In this document: in pieces, positions 1 to 10,136 of the stretch
Layout of the letters: each line of letters starts with the position of its first letter
How positions within the stretch are numbered: position 1 is the stretch's first letter
Assembly (NCBI RefSeq): GCF_009674825.1
Contig: NZ_WKJH01000001.1
Coordinates: 496,001 to 560,000, forward strand
DNA length: 64,000 nt
Reading direction: 5' to 3'
Source of the DNA: Maribacter luteus
GTDB taxonomy: Bacteria > Bacteroidota > Bacteroidia > Flavobacteriales > Flavobacteriaceae
Translations under genes and position numbers: made by a program
Notes under the pieces: generated by a model
Told to the model about the DNA's origin: nothing
Database searches by the model: none
The model's input: only the letters and a program-made list of their open reading frames with translations

Positions 1-1177
1 CATGGGTTTCCCTTGCTATGGATGAACCTACAACATTACACACCCCAAACACGAAAGCTCCTTTTTCCTTGGCCAATTTTATTGCCGCCAAGGTATCGGC
101 AGTTTCCCCGGATTGGGATATGGCTATCAGAACATCGTTTTCGGTAATTACAGGATTCCTATATCTAAATTCGGATGCATATTCAACTTCGACCGGTATA
201 CGGGCCAAATCCTCAAATATATATTCAGCTACCAACCCTGCGTGCCATGATGTACCACAGGCAACGATTATAATTCTATTGGCATTAAGGATTTTTTCTA
301 AATGTTGATCAACACCGGCCATTTTTATTAAACTTTGGCCCGCTAACAAACGTCCTCGATAGGTATCCATAATGGCCCTAGGTTGCTCATATATCTCTTT
401 AAGCATAAAATGATCATAGCCCCCTTTTTCAATTTCCTCCAAATTCATCTGAAGTTCCAAAATATTGGGGTACGCTATAGCATCATCCTTTATTTTTCTT
501 AATTTTATTTCTTTGCCTAACCGAATAATGGCCATCTCCTCATCTTCAAGGTAAACGGCATTATTAGTGAACTCAATGAAAGGTGAGGCATCAGAAGCGA
601 TGAAAAATTCATTCTCACCAATTCCTATGGCCAAAGGACTACCTAGCTTGGCTACAACGATCTCATCAGGTTTCTTCCTGTCAAAAACAGCAATGGCATA
701 AGCCCCAACAGCTTGATTAAGCGCTATTTGAACAGCTTTTCCCAACTTGGCCCCTTCACTTTTCTGAACTTCTTCAATAAGGTTCACCAACACTTCGGTA
801 TCGGTGTCTGAAGTAAACACATACCCCCTATTGATCAATTCCTTTTTCAGTGATTCGTAATTTTCTATGATTCCGTTATGTATAATCACCAAATCCCCGG
901 AATTGGAATAATGTGGATGGGAATTCACATCATTGGGAATACCATGGGTGGCCCATCGGGTATGACCAATACCTAAAGTTCCTTCCAAAGAAATAGTAGC
1001 TTCCGATTTTTGTTTTAAATCCTCAACCTTGCCTTTGGTTTTTGAAAGATTGATATCATTCCCGTCGAACAACGCGATTCCCGCACTATCATAACCGCGG
1101 TATTCCAAACGTTGAAGTCCTTTCACTATAATCGGATAGGCATCCCTATGTCCAATATAACCTACAATTCCGCACAT
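1..1177 (-). CDS. glmS: Glutamine--fructose-6-phosphate aminotransferase, N-terminal part (cut by window edge)
   Basis: GlmS makes glucosamine-6-phosphate from fructose-6-phosphate and glutamine, the first step towards UDP-GlcNAc for peptidoglycan and LPS. Translating the minus strand from the CAT at 1175-1177 gives about 392 residues beginning MCGIVGYIGHRDAYPIIVKG. Cys2 becomes the N-terminal nucleophile of the class II glutaminase domain. GHTRWATHG and the HNGIIENY segment follow, then the start of the first SIS domain (CGTSWHAG and SQSGETADT). The frame stays open to base 1, so roughly the last third of a normal 600-residue enzyme lies outside the window. It follows the DUF4270 gene in the same direction after a 165-base gap that contains a possible promoter box (1218-1225). 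The identification is certain. Confidence 0.96.
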   Translation of the reverse strand, partial: MCGIVGYIGHRDAYPIIVKGLQRLEYRGYDSAGIALFDGNDINLSKTKGKVEDLKQKSEATISLEGTLGIGHTRWATHGIPNDVNSHPHYSNSGDLVIIHNGIIENYESLKKELINRGYVFTSDTDTEVLVNLIEEVQKSEGAKLGKAVQIALNQAVGAYAIAVFDRKKPDEIVVAKLGSPLAIGIGENEFFIASDASPFIEFTNNAVYLEDEEMAIIRLGKEIKLRKIKDDAIAYPNILELQMNLEEIEKGGYDHFMLKEIYEQPRAIMDTYRGRLLAGQSLIKMAGVDQHLEKILNANRIIIVACGTSWHAGLVAEYIFEDLARIPVEVEYASEFRYRNPVITENDVLIAISQSGETADTLAAIKLAKEKGAFVFGVCNVVGSSIARETH

Positions 1178-1217
1178 AATATATTATTTCGTTAAATGGC
1201 TTTAAAAAGTATTCAAA

Positions 1218-1225
1218 CAAATATA
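1218..1225 (-). promoter_or_regulatory. Possible Bacteroidota -7 box upstream of glmS
   Basis: On the minus strand this reads TATATTTG, matching the TAnnTTTG -7 consensus of Bacteroidota, about 41 bases before the glmS start. No convincing TTTG -33 element is visible, so the call is tentative. Confidence 0.35.
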
Positions 1226-1342
1226 ATTTTAAGATCTAAAAATACTTGTTATGTTAGATGTAAAACGCTAAAAATCTGCAAGTGGTATAATACCATCGCT
1301 TTATAACATTCCAAACCTTGAATATGGGGGAAGATTTTTTCG

Positions 1343-3223
<1,881 letters not shown>

Positions 3224-3225
3224 GA

Positions 3226-4035
3226 TTATTTTAAAACTTCAGTGGTATAGAACTTGGCATATGCTTCTTCAAAACCTTGTAAAGGAACATAGGACAACAC
3301 GGGTTTTTCTAGGTTGGATATATGGCTTTGCAATTCTTCCGGAATTTCTTCTGCCGCTAAAATAACAGCATCGGAATAATCTACCGCCACTTTTAACAAA
3401 TTATTATAATTCGGTGTTTTTAGGGCTTCTATACTGTCTTCTGACACACCGTCAAAAGCGATTTTATGGATCATGTCCTTATCAAGTTCCCCTTCAAAAC
3501 CTTGTCCGTATACCGAAGTAACGATTTTACTTTCACCAAATAAAGGTTCATCGGCATAGTATTTTTTCAGATATAGGGGTAAAAGGGAAGCCATCCACCC
3601 ATGTACATGTATGATATCTGGAGACCAGTTTAATTTTTTAACGGTTTCAACAACACCTTTGGCAAAGAAAATGGCCCTTTGGTCATTATCCTCAAAAAGG
3701 TTGCCATCGGCATCGGTAAAAGTAGCCTTTCGCTTAAAATATTCTTCGTTATCAATAAAATATACTTGAATACGTTCTTTAGGGATAGAGGCTACCTTAA
3801 TGATCAATGGCATATCCATATCATTGATTACCAAATTCATTCCCGAAAGACGTATAACCTCATGTAGTTGATGCCTACGTTCATTGATGTTACCATATCG
3901 TGGCATAAAAATCCTAATCTGACCACCATTACTGTTGACCATTCTTGGTGTTTCGTATGACATTAAGGAAACTTCGTTCTCTGGAAGGTAGGGGACTAAC
4001 TCTGAAGATACAAACAATATCTTTTTACCATTCAT
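3226..4035 (-). CDS. GT5 glycogen/starch synthase-like protein, N-terminal domain only
   Basis: 269 residues matching the N-terminal Rossmann domain of family GT5 glycogen synthases. It opens with KKILFVSSELVPYLPENEVS, and HVHGWMASLLPLYLKKYY (residues about 143-160) corresponds to the HxHDW region of GlgA. Normal GlgA is about 470-480 residues. The C-terminal domain, which carries most of the nucleotide-sugar site, is absent. The N-terminal KxGG(L/M) motif that contacts ADP-glucose is replaced by SLMSYETP. It is therefore unlikely to be a working glycogen synthase on its own, although databases usually call it one. It is divergent from panC and leads the unit GT5-like - DUF4270 - glmS. A role in sensing or binding sugar nucleotides is only a guess. 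Confidence 0.75.
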   Translation of the reverse strand: MNGKKILFVSSELVPYLPENEVSLMSYETPRMVNSNGGQIRIFMPRYGNINERRHQLHEVIRLSGMNLVINDMDMPLIIKVASIPKERIQVYFIDNEEYFKRKATFTDADGNLFEDNDQRAIFFAKGVVETVKKLNWSPDIIHVHGWMASLLPLYLKKYYADEPLFGESKIVTSVYGQGFEGELDKDMIHKIAFDGVSEDSIEALKTPNYNNLLKVAVDYSDAVILAAEEIPEELQSHISNLEKPVLSYVPLQGFEEAYAKFYTTEVLK

Positions 4036-4071
4036 AAAAGCAATATTTTATTTATCTTGAAAAGATTGCTG

Positions 4072-4079
4072 CAAAATTA
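4072..4079 (-). promoter_or_regulatory. -7 box for the GT5-like / DUF4270 unit
   Basis: The minus strand reads TAATTTTG followed by CAGC, 37 bases before the start at 4035. The same TAATTTTGCAGC string occurs in front of ileS. It matches TAnnTTTG; no clear -33 element is seen. Confidence 0.45.
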
Positions 4080-4110
4080 CAAAAATTATGCAGATTAGCA
4101 GTATTTATAG

Positions 4111-4118
4111 TAAGTTTG
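4111..4118 (+). promoter_or_regulatory. -7 box for the panC-panD unit
   Basis: TAAGTTTG matches TAnnTTTG exactly and lies 22 bases before the panC ATG at 4140. It overlaps the divergent promoter region of the GT5-like gene. The -33 element is not recognisable. Confidence 0.45.
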
Positions 4119-4139
4119 CTCCCTTTTTAAATGTAAACC

Positions 4140-4985
4140 ATGCTGTTGATCAAATCCAGGAAACAATTAAAAGACCACCTTTCCCCGTTGAAAAAAAACG
4201 GTAGTCTGGGCCTTGTGCCAACGATGGGAGCCCTACATATAGGACATGCCTCATTGGTAGAACGCGCGGTTAAGGAGAATTCATCCGTGGTCGTGAGCAT
4301 CTTTGTCAACCCCACCCAATTCAACAACACCGAAGATCTTGACAATTATCCACAGACCTTAACTGCCGATATTGAAATTCTTGAAAAAATATCCGATCAA
4401 ATTATTGTCTTTGCCCCGAACATTCAAGAAATGTACACCGAAAAGGTCGTATCGGACACCTATGATTTTGATGGACTTGACAAGGTGATGGAAGGTGCTT
4501 TTAGGGAAGGGCATTTCAATGGCGTTGGAACAATCGTTGAGGCCTTGTTGAATTTAGTACAACCGAACAAAGCATATTTTGGGGAGAAAGATTACCAACA
4601 ACTACAGATTATCAGGAAACTTGCCGAAATACGTAATATACCCGTAGAAATTATTGGCTGCCCTATTGTCAGGGAGGCCAACGGTTTAGCCTTTAGTTCA
4701 AGAAACGAAAGATTATCCAAAAAAATAAGGAATGAAGCTTCCTTTATTTATAAAACCCTGATTACTGCCAAAAAGAAATTTGGCACGAAAAGTGCTACAC
4801 ATGTAATAGAATGGGCAAGCCAACAGTTTAAAGAACATCCGGATTTAGAGCTCGAATATATTCAAATTGCCCAAGCAGATACTTTAGAACCGATTATAAA
4901 TAAACATCAAGATAAAAAATATAGGGCGTTTATTGCCGTTTATGCAGAAGGAGTTCGACTCATAGACAACATAGCGCTGAATTAA
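4140..4985 (+). CDS. panC: Pantothenate synthetase (pantoate--beta-alanine ligase)
   Basis: PanC condenses pantoate with beta-alanine using ATP to give pantothenate, the precursor of coenzyme A, in the cytosol. The 281-residue protein has normal length. It carries PTMGALHIGH with the HIGH-type ATP site at residues 33-36, FVNPTQFN, the GEKDYQQL loop and REANGLAFSSRN near the active site. The ATG at 4140 is the only sensible start, because the upstream ATGs are out of frame or quickly terminated. panD follows 13 bases downstream and supplies beta-alanine, so the two genes form a natural operon. The identification is certain. Confidence 0.97.
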   Translation: MLLIKSRKQLKDHLSPLKKNGSLGLVPTMGALHIGHASLVERAVKENSSVVVSIFVNPTQFNNTEDLDNYPQTLTADIEILEKISDQIIVFAPNIQEMYTEKVVSDTYDFDGLDKVMEGAFREGHFNGVGTIVEALLNLVQPNKAYFGEKDYQQLQIIRKLAEIRNIPVEIIGCPIVREANGLAFSSRNERLSKKIRNEASFIYKTLITAKKKFGTKSATHVIEWASQQFKEHPDLELEYIQIAQADTLEPIINKHQDKKYRAFIAVYAEGVRLIDNIALN

Positions 4986-4998
4986 TTAACTTTGTGCC

Positions 4999-5349
4999 AT
5001 GCAAATAGAAGTAGTAAAATCTAAAATACACCGAGTAAAAGTTACAGGTGCAGACCTTAACTATATCGGTAGTATTACCATAGATGAGGATTTGATGGAT
5101 GCTGCAAACATTATCCAAGGCGAAAAAGTGCAGATCGTGAACAACAATAACGGGGAGCGATTGGAAACTTATGCCATTCCCGGACCAAGAGGTAGTGGTG
5201 AACTTACCTTGAACGGTGCAGCTGCACGTAAAGTTGCCGTTGGTGACGTATTGATATTGATAACATATGGCCAAATGGATATCGAAGAGGCCAAAAAATT
5301 TAAACCGGCTTTGGTTTTTCCAAATGAAGCGACGAACCTCTTAAACTGA
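4999..5349 (+). CDS. panD: Aspartate 1-decarboxylase proenzyme
   Basis: PanD decarboxylates L-aspartate to beta-alanine for PanC. The 116-residue proenzyme contains YIGSITID, where self-cleavage between Gly24 and Ser25 creates the pyruvoyl cofactor, as in the family. Other family hallmarks are the [13 protein letters not shown] segment and the [11 protein letters not shown] segment. Length and motif spacing are standard. It sits directly between panC and the flippase-like gene in one direction, with four bases to the next start. The identification is certain. Confidence 0.97.
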   Translation: MQIEVVKSKIHRVKVTGADLNYIGSITIDEDLMDAANIIQGEKVQIVNNNNGERLETYAIPGPRGSGELTLNGAAARKVAVGDVLILITYGQMDIEEAKKFKPALVFPNEATNLLN

Positions 5350-5353
5350 TTAT

Positions 5354-6319
5354 TTGGCGACATCGATTAAAAAGTCCTTAAAAACCATACTCCCAATTGC
5401 CTTGGGAGTTTTTTTGGTTTGGTACTGGTATAATTCTACGTCTGAATCGGATAGGGAACAGATCATATACCACATTACCAACGCCGATTTGTTTTGGGTA
5501 AGCATGTCGATAATACTAGGCATCATAGCTTATCTGGCAAGGGCCATTCGATGGAATTACCTGTTAAGGCCTTTAGGTTACCAACCAAAATTAAGCAACA
5601 ACCTTCTGATTATCCTAATTTCCTATTTTGCCAATTTGGGCATCCCTAGGTCAGGTGAGATTTTGCGGGCCACGGCATTGACCACTTATGAGGGCGTTCC
5701 TTTTGAAAAAGGATTCGGAACCATAGTTACCGAAAGGGTCATAGATTTGATCATGCTCTTAACCATAATAACCACTACACTTTTTCTTCAAACAGAGATA
5801 ATCCTCGGGTTTTTACAGGACAAAGGTGTTGATTTCAATAAAATCCTATTATTACTCGCTATTGGTTTAGTGGCAGCAATATTCTTTTTCCTATTCATAA
5901 AAAAATCTACCCACGGTTTTGCTTTGAAAATCAAAAAATTCGTCAAAGGCTTACTAGATGGGGTGTTGAGTATTTTTAAAATGAAGAACAAATGGTCTTT
6001 CGTGTTTTACACGATTGTTATCTGGGCCTGTTATATAGGTATGTTCGTCGTTATTAAAAATACAGTTGCGGAAACCGTTGAATTGACCATAAGCCAGCTT
6101 TTGGTTGCCTTTGTAGCTGGGGCTTTTGCCATCACCACAACGAATGGTGGTGTAGGCTTGTACCCAATAGCCGTAAGCAAGGCATTGGCCATTTTCGGTA
6201 TCTCTAAAGTGTCGGGAGACGCCTTTGGTTGGATCATGTGGATTTCCCAAACCATTGTTGTAGTGGTTTTCGGGGCAATATCTTTTCTGGTATTGCCGTT
6301 ATTGAACAGAAACCGGTAA
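5354..6319 (+). CDS. LPG synthase transmembrane-type (UPF0104/YbhN-like) flippase-like membrane protein
   Basis: A 321-residue integral membrane protein with about eight hydrophobic helices, resembling the membrane domain of lysyl-phosphatidylglycerol synthase (MprF) and the YbhN/UPF0104 family. Family-like segments include ARAIRWNYLLRPLGY after the second helix, the NLGIPRSGEILRATAL loop and the TTNGGVGLYP turn late in the protein. No aminoacyl-transferase domain is present, so it may act as a lipid flippase or carrier. The start is TTG at 5354, four bases after the panD stop; the first in-frame ATG comes only near residue 50 and would delete a helix. It is probably co-transcribed with panC-panD, though no functional link is obvious. 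Confidence 0.82.
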   Translation: MATSIKKSLKTILPIALGVFLVWYWYNSTSESDREQIIYHITNADLFWVSMSIILGIIAYLARAIRWNYLLRPLGYQPKLSNNLLIILISYFANLGIPRSGEILRATALTTYEGVPFEKGFGTIVTERVIDLIMLLTIITTTLFLQTEIILGFLQDKGVDFNKILLLLAIGLVAAIFFFLFIKKSTHGFALKIKKFVKGLLDGVLSIFKMKNKWSFVFYTIVIWACYIGMFVVIKNTVAETVELTISQLLVAFVAGAFAITTTNGGVGLYPIAVSKALAIFGISKVSGDAFGWIMWISQTIVVVVFGAISFLVLPLLNRNR

Positions 6320-6346
6320 CATCATAAGTTACCCAAAAGCTGTTTT

Positions 6347-7489
6347 ATGCAACGTTTACTTGTACTTTTTACTTTTCTTGTTTGCTTTGGGGCCAATTCC
6401 CAAATAACGAAAGAAATCTTCGAATCCTTTAAACTTCAAGAAAGAAGGGATGTAAGTTATTATTTTCCAGAAGAATATAACAAAGACAAAAAGCACCCTC
6501 TTATTGTGGTCCTCGACGCTGATTACCTTTTTGAACAAGTGGTGGCGACCTCTAAATATTATAGCAGATTCCACGGTATGCCAGAATCTATTGTTGTAGG
6601 TATTCACCAAAGCAAGGAAAGTATTCGCTTAGACGATTGCGCCTTTGATAGGGAGACGGGTTTACCAGAAGAAAAAGGGAACAAATTTTTTGAATTCTTA
6701 GGAATGGAAATTATCCCATATCTAGATTTAAATTACAATACCGCACCCTTTAAAATGGTAGTAGGCTATGATATTACCGCCAATTTTGAAAACTATTGGT
6801 TATTTAAAGATAGGTCACTTTTCAATGCCTATATCAATATCTCGCCAACACTGGCCCCGGATATGGAAACCCATGTACCCTCAAGGCTTCAGGCTTTGGA
6901 CCAACAGATATTTTATCAATTGATCCTAGAAGGTGAAAAGAGCAAGGATACGCCCAGGATTCTAGCCATGGATAAAGCAATAAAGGCTATTGAAAAAGAG
7001 ACTTTGCACTATTATTTTGACCAATACCCCAGTGCCGATCACTTATCTGTTGTTACCTATGGCTTAGGTAAAGCGTTTGACAATATTTTTGGAATGTTCA
7101 AACCCATAAGTCCAAAGGAATACAAAACACAGATATTGACATCCGAAGAGCCGGTATTCAACTACTTGGAAAACAAATACACCAGTATAGAAAGTCTGTT
7201 CGGAATCAAAAAATCGGTTGACCTCAACGACGTCATGGCCATCTATGCCGGTTCAAGGAAAAAAGAGGATTTTGAATCCCTAAAACCTTTATCCGATTTA
7301 TGTAAGGCGGAATTCCCTGACACTATGTTGGGCTTCTATTTTGAAGGCGAATATTATGAGCAATTGGGTGAACCCAAAAAAGCGTTACGAACCTTTGAAA
7401 AGGCATTTGGGATGGATGAAATCGATTTTCTTACCAAAGAAATGGCACTTGAAAAAATCGATGCTTTAAAAGCTGATTTCGGATATTGA
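6347..7489 (+). CDS. Esterase-fold (alpha/beta hydrolase, PF00756-like) protein lacking the catalytic serine, with a TPR-like tail
   Basis: A 380-residue protein with a signal peptide (about residues 1-18) and an alpha/beta-hydrolase fold of the esterase D / enterochelin-esterase type: HPLIVVLDADYLFEQ near 50-64, then VVGYDITANFENYWLF at 138-153. The latter occupies the place of the GxSxG nucleophile elbow, but the serine position is Asp142. A late DHLSV (His232) fits the catalytic histidine. Residues about 300-375 look like one or two TPR-type helical repeats (EYYEQLGEPKKALRTFEKAF). It is probably periplasmic. With the nucleophile replaced it may bind rather than hydrolyse a substrate, which is an inference. 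It lies between the flippase-like gene and radA. Confidence 0.75.
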   Translation: MQRLLVLFTFLVCFGANSQITKEIFESFKLQERRDVSYYFPEEYNKDKKHPLIVVLDADYLFEQVVATSKYYSRFHGMPESIVVGIHQSKESIRLDDCAFDRETGLPEEKGNKFFEFLGMEIIPYLDLNYNTAPFKMVVGYDITANFENYWLFKDRSLFNAYINISPTLAPDMETHVPSRLQALDQQIFYQLILEGEKSKDTPRILAMDKAIKAIEKETLHYYFDQYPSADHLSVVTYGLGKAFDNIFGMFKPISPKEYKTQILTSEEPVFNYLENKYTSIESLFGIKKSVDLNDVMAIYAGSRKKEDFESLKPLSDLCKAEFPDTMLGFYFEGEYYEQLGEPKKALRTFEKAFGMDEIDFLTKEMALEKIDALKADFGY

Positions 7490-7567
7490 AATATGGTGGT
7501 AAAACCAACAAAGACCTGAATTTTTTAAAACTTTACTTTATCTTTAGCCAGAACCAAAAACAAGGTA

Positions 7568-8929
7568 ATGGCTAAAACCAAAACAGCTTTTTTTTGCCAA
7601 AACTGTGGCACCCAATACGCCAAATGGGTAGGGCAATGCACCGCCTGTAAGGAATGGAACACGGTTGTGGAAGAGGTAATCCAGAAAGAGGAGAAAAAAG
7701 GATGGAAAAACCCTACCAACACCACAAAAAAGACAGCAAGACCGCTACGTGTAAATGAAATAAGTGTAGACAAGGAACTACGGATAAATACATATGACCT
7801 AGAATTCAATCGGGTCTTAGGTGGGGGTATCGTTCCCGGTTCATTGGTGTTGTTGGGAGGGGAACCCGGCGTTGGTAAAAGTACCCTATTGCTCCAAATT
7901 GCCTTAAAACTCCCATATAAAACGTTGTATGTATCTGGGGAGGAAAGTCAAAAACAGATTAAAATGCGAGCGGATCGCATACTTCCCAATAGCGAAAATT
8001 GCTATATTCTAACGGAAACGAAAACACAGAATATCTTTCAACAAATCGGAGCCATGGAACCTGATATTGTGGTTATTGACTCTATACAAACCTTACATTC
8101 CGATTACATTGAATCCGCTGCCGGAAGCATTTCGCAAATTCGGGAATGTACCGCCGAACTTATCAAATTCGCAAAAGAAACCAATACACCGGTGATATTG
8201 ATTGGCCACATTACAAAAGACGGCTCAATTGCCGGGCCAAAGATTCTAGAACACATGGTAGATACCGTGCTACAATTCGAAGGTGATCGTAATTATGTAT
8301 ATCGTATTCTGAGGGCCTTAAAAAACCGATTTGGTTCTACCGCGGAACTTGGCATTTACGAAATGCAGGGCAGTGGCTTACGGGAAGTAAACAACCCATC
8401 CGAAATATTGATATCAAAGAATGACGAGGGTCTTAGCGGTACTGCAATTGCCTCGACCGTTGAAGGTATGCGACCGTTGATGATAGAGATACAAGCCCTG
8501 GTGAGTACTGCAGTTTACGGCACACCCCAACGTTCTACTACGGGTTACAATGCCAAAAGATTGAATATGCTCTTGGCAGTCCTTGAAAAACGCGCAGGAT
8601 TCAAACTCGGGGCGAAAGATGTATTTTTGAACATAACTGGCGGAATTTCCGTCGATGATCCCGCCATTGATTTAGCGGTTATCGCAGCTATACTTTCGAG
8701 CAACTCGGATATTCCCATAGAAAAGGGTGTATGCTTTGCTGCCGAAGTCGGTTTGGCCGGTGAAATAAGGCCCGTTCAACGTGTTGAACAACGAATTCTC
8801 GAAGCTGAAAAACTAGGTTTCAATACCATCTACGTTTCCAAAAAAAATAAAATCAGCCTAACGAATCCCAAAATCAATATAGAACTTGTAGCAAGGATAG
8901 AAGATGTTGTAAGCAGTTTGTTCGCCTAA
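7568..8929 (+). CDS. radA: DNA repair protein RadA (Sms)
   Basis: RadA is a RecA-like ATPase that promotes branch migration and processing of recombination intermediates. The 453-residue protein has the full architecture. There is an N-terminal four-cysteine zinc finger (C10, C13, C24, C27), a Walker A loop GGEPGVGKST at 97-106, the RadA-specific KNRFGS motif, and a C-terminal Lon-protease-like domain (GGISVDDPAIDLAV). Length is typical. A weak TATCTTTA box at 7539-7546 lies 22 bases before the ATG and suggests its own promoter. The identification is certain. Confidence 0.97.
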   Translation: MAKTKTAFFCQNCGTQYAKWVGQCTACKEWNTVVEEVIQKEEKKGWKNPTNTTKKTARPLRVNEISVDKELRINTYDLEFNRVLGGGIVPGSLVLLGGEPGVGKSTLLLQIALKLPYKTLYVSGEESQKQIKMRADRILPNSENCYILTETKTQNIFQQIGAMEPDIVVIDSIQTLHSDYIESAAGSISQIRECTAELIKFAKETNTPVILIGHITKDGSIAGPKILEHMVDTVLQFEGDRNYVYRILRALKNRFGSTAELGIYEMQGSGLREVNNPSEILISKNDEGLSGTAIASTVEGMRPLMIEIQALVSTAVYGTPQRSTTGYNAKRLNMLLAVLEKRAGFKLGAKDVFLNITGGISVDDPAIDLAVIAAILSSNSDIPIEKGVCFAAEVGLAGEIRPVQRVEQRILEAEKLGFNTIYVSKKNKISLTNPKINIELVARIEDVVSSLFA

Positions 8930-9024
8930 CGCTTATCACGCATTATCCTTGCAGATACGAGGATTATGATAATTACCAGGACAATCAGGACAAGTTGCCC
9001 AAAACCAATTTTTAAAAAATACAT
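8926..9024 (-). CDS. Putative 32-residue single-pass membrane peptide
   Basis: The minus strand from the ATG at 9022-9024 encodes MYFLKIGFGQ followed by a strongly hydrophobic stretch of about 15 residues and a basic end, ARIMRDKR, then TAG. It has the look of a real small membrane protein: a continuous hydrophobic helix, a positively charged C-terminus and a fit in the gap between convergent radA and the aldo/keto reductase gene. Its last base pairs overlap the radA stop codon. The N-terminus faintly resembles TatA-type proteins, but the amphipathic helix is missing. No ribosome binding site is apparent. Function unknown; the gene itself is plausible rather than proven. Confidence 0.45.
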   Translation of the reverse strand: MYFLKIGFGQLVLIVLVIIIILVSARIMRDKR

Positions 9025-9033
9025 AGTACGCTT

Positions 9034-10074
9034 TTAGGGTGATGTGTTGGGAATTTCATTATGTATTGCATTGATTCCTTCTAAAATCCCATCACTGAGA
9101 TTCAAATCTATACTTCCTATATTTTCCTTTAACTGTTCCATTGTGGTAGCACCTACGATGGTACTGGTCAGGAACGGTCTTGAATTTACGAATGCCAAGG
9201 CCATTTGCGCCAGTGAAAGTCCATGCTCCTTTGCAAGATCATAATATTTACGGGTTGCTTTCGAAGCATTTTCACTTCCATATCTATTAAAATTCGGAAA
9301 CAAGGCCAATCTCGAATTATCAGGCATATTACCTCCCAAATATTTACCACTAAGAACGCCAAAGGCCATAGGGGAATAGGCCAGTAAACCGATTTGTTCG
9401 CGCATCGATATTTCACTAAGGCCCACTTCGAAAAGTCGGTTCAACAAGCTGTACGGATTTTGAATCGTAATCATTCTAGGGAGACTTTCATGTACTTTGC
9501 TTTCCTCTAAATACCGCATTGTACCCCATGGGGTTTCGTTTGATATGCCCACTTTTCGAATTTTACCCTCCTTGATCAGGTCGCGCAATGTTTCGAGCAC
9601 CTGATGAAAATTATCTTTCCAATGATCGGAGATATCATGGCTATAGCCTCTTTTTCCAAAATAATTCGTTGTACGTTCGGGCCAGTGCAATTGATATAGG
9701 TCAATATAATCTGTTTGAAGACGTTCTAAACTACCTTCGACAGCATTTATTATAGATTCACGTGAAAAACCTGTTGTTCGTATAAATTTGGAGTAGTCAC
9801 CGTTACCCGCAATTTTAGAGGCCAATATAATTTGATCCCGATTTTTGTTTTTTCTGAACCATGAACCTATGATTTTCTCTGTTTCACCCTGATAATCGGG
9901 GTGCGCAGGTACAGGATAAAGTTCGGCCGCATCAAAAAAATTAACCCCTTGATCAATGGCATAATCCATTTGTTCATGGCCTTCGGCCTCGGTATTTTGA
10001 TTGCCCCAGGTCATGGTACCCAAACAAATTTTACTTACTTCAATATCAGTATGTGGTAATTTGGTGTAAATCAT
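9034..10074 (-). CDS. Aldo/keto reductase, Tas-like
   Basis: A 346-residue NAD(P)H-dependent oxidoreductase of the aldo/keto reductase superfamily, closest in pattern to E. coli Tas. The catalytic tetrad is visible: Asp48 and Tyr53 in FFDAAELYPVP, Lys87 in LASKIAG and His130 in LYQLHWPERTTNYFG. The NADP-binding region near the C-terminus (LTSTIVGATTMEQLKENI) is intact. It is cytosolic; the physiological substrate cannot be read from sequence. It precedes the 32-residue peptide and follows xth in the same direction with a 62-base gap. Confidence 0.92.
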   Translation of the reverse strand: MIYTKLPHTDIEVSKICLGTMTWGNQNTEAEGHEQMDYAIDQGVNFFDAAELYPVPAHPDYQGETEKIIGSWFRKNKNRDQIILASKIAGNGDYSKFIRTTGFSRESIINAVEGSLERLQTDYIDLYQLHWPERTTNYFGKRGYSHDISDHWKDNFHQVLETLRDLIKEGKIRKVGISNETPWGTMRYLEESKVHESLPRMITIQNPYSLLNRLFEVGLSEISMREQIGLLAYSPMAFGVLSGKYLGGNMPDNSRLALFPNFNRYGSENASKATRKYYDLAKEHGLSLAQMALAFVNSRPFLTSTIVGATTMEQLKENIGSIDLNLSDGILEGINAIHNEIPNTSP

Positions 10075-10136
10075 TAAAAACTATACGTATTATGTTCCTT
10101 ATTAACTAAAAAATCCCTTACCAGGAGGTTCCTTGC

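Noticed and set aside
3226-4035. Glycogen synthesis cluster
   Set aside because: Only a half-length GT5-like protein is present; no glgB, glgC or glgP accompanies it.
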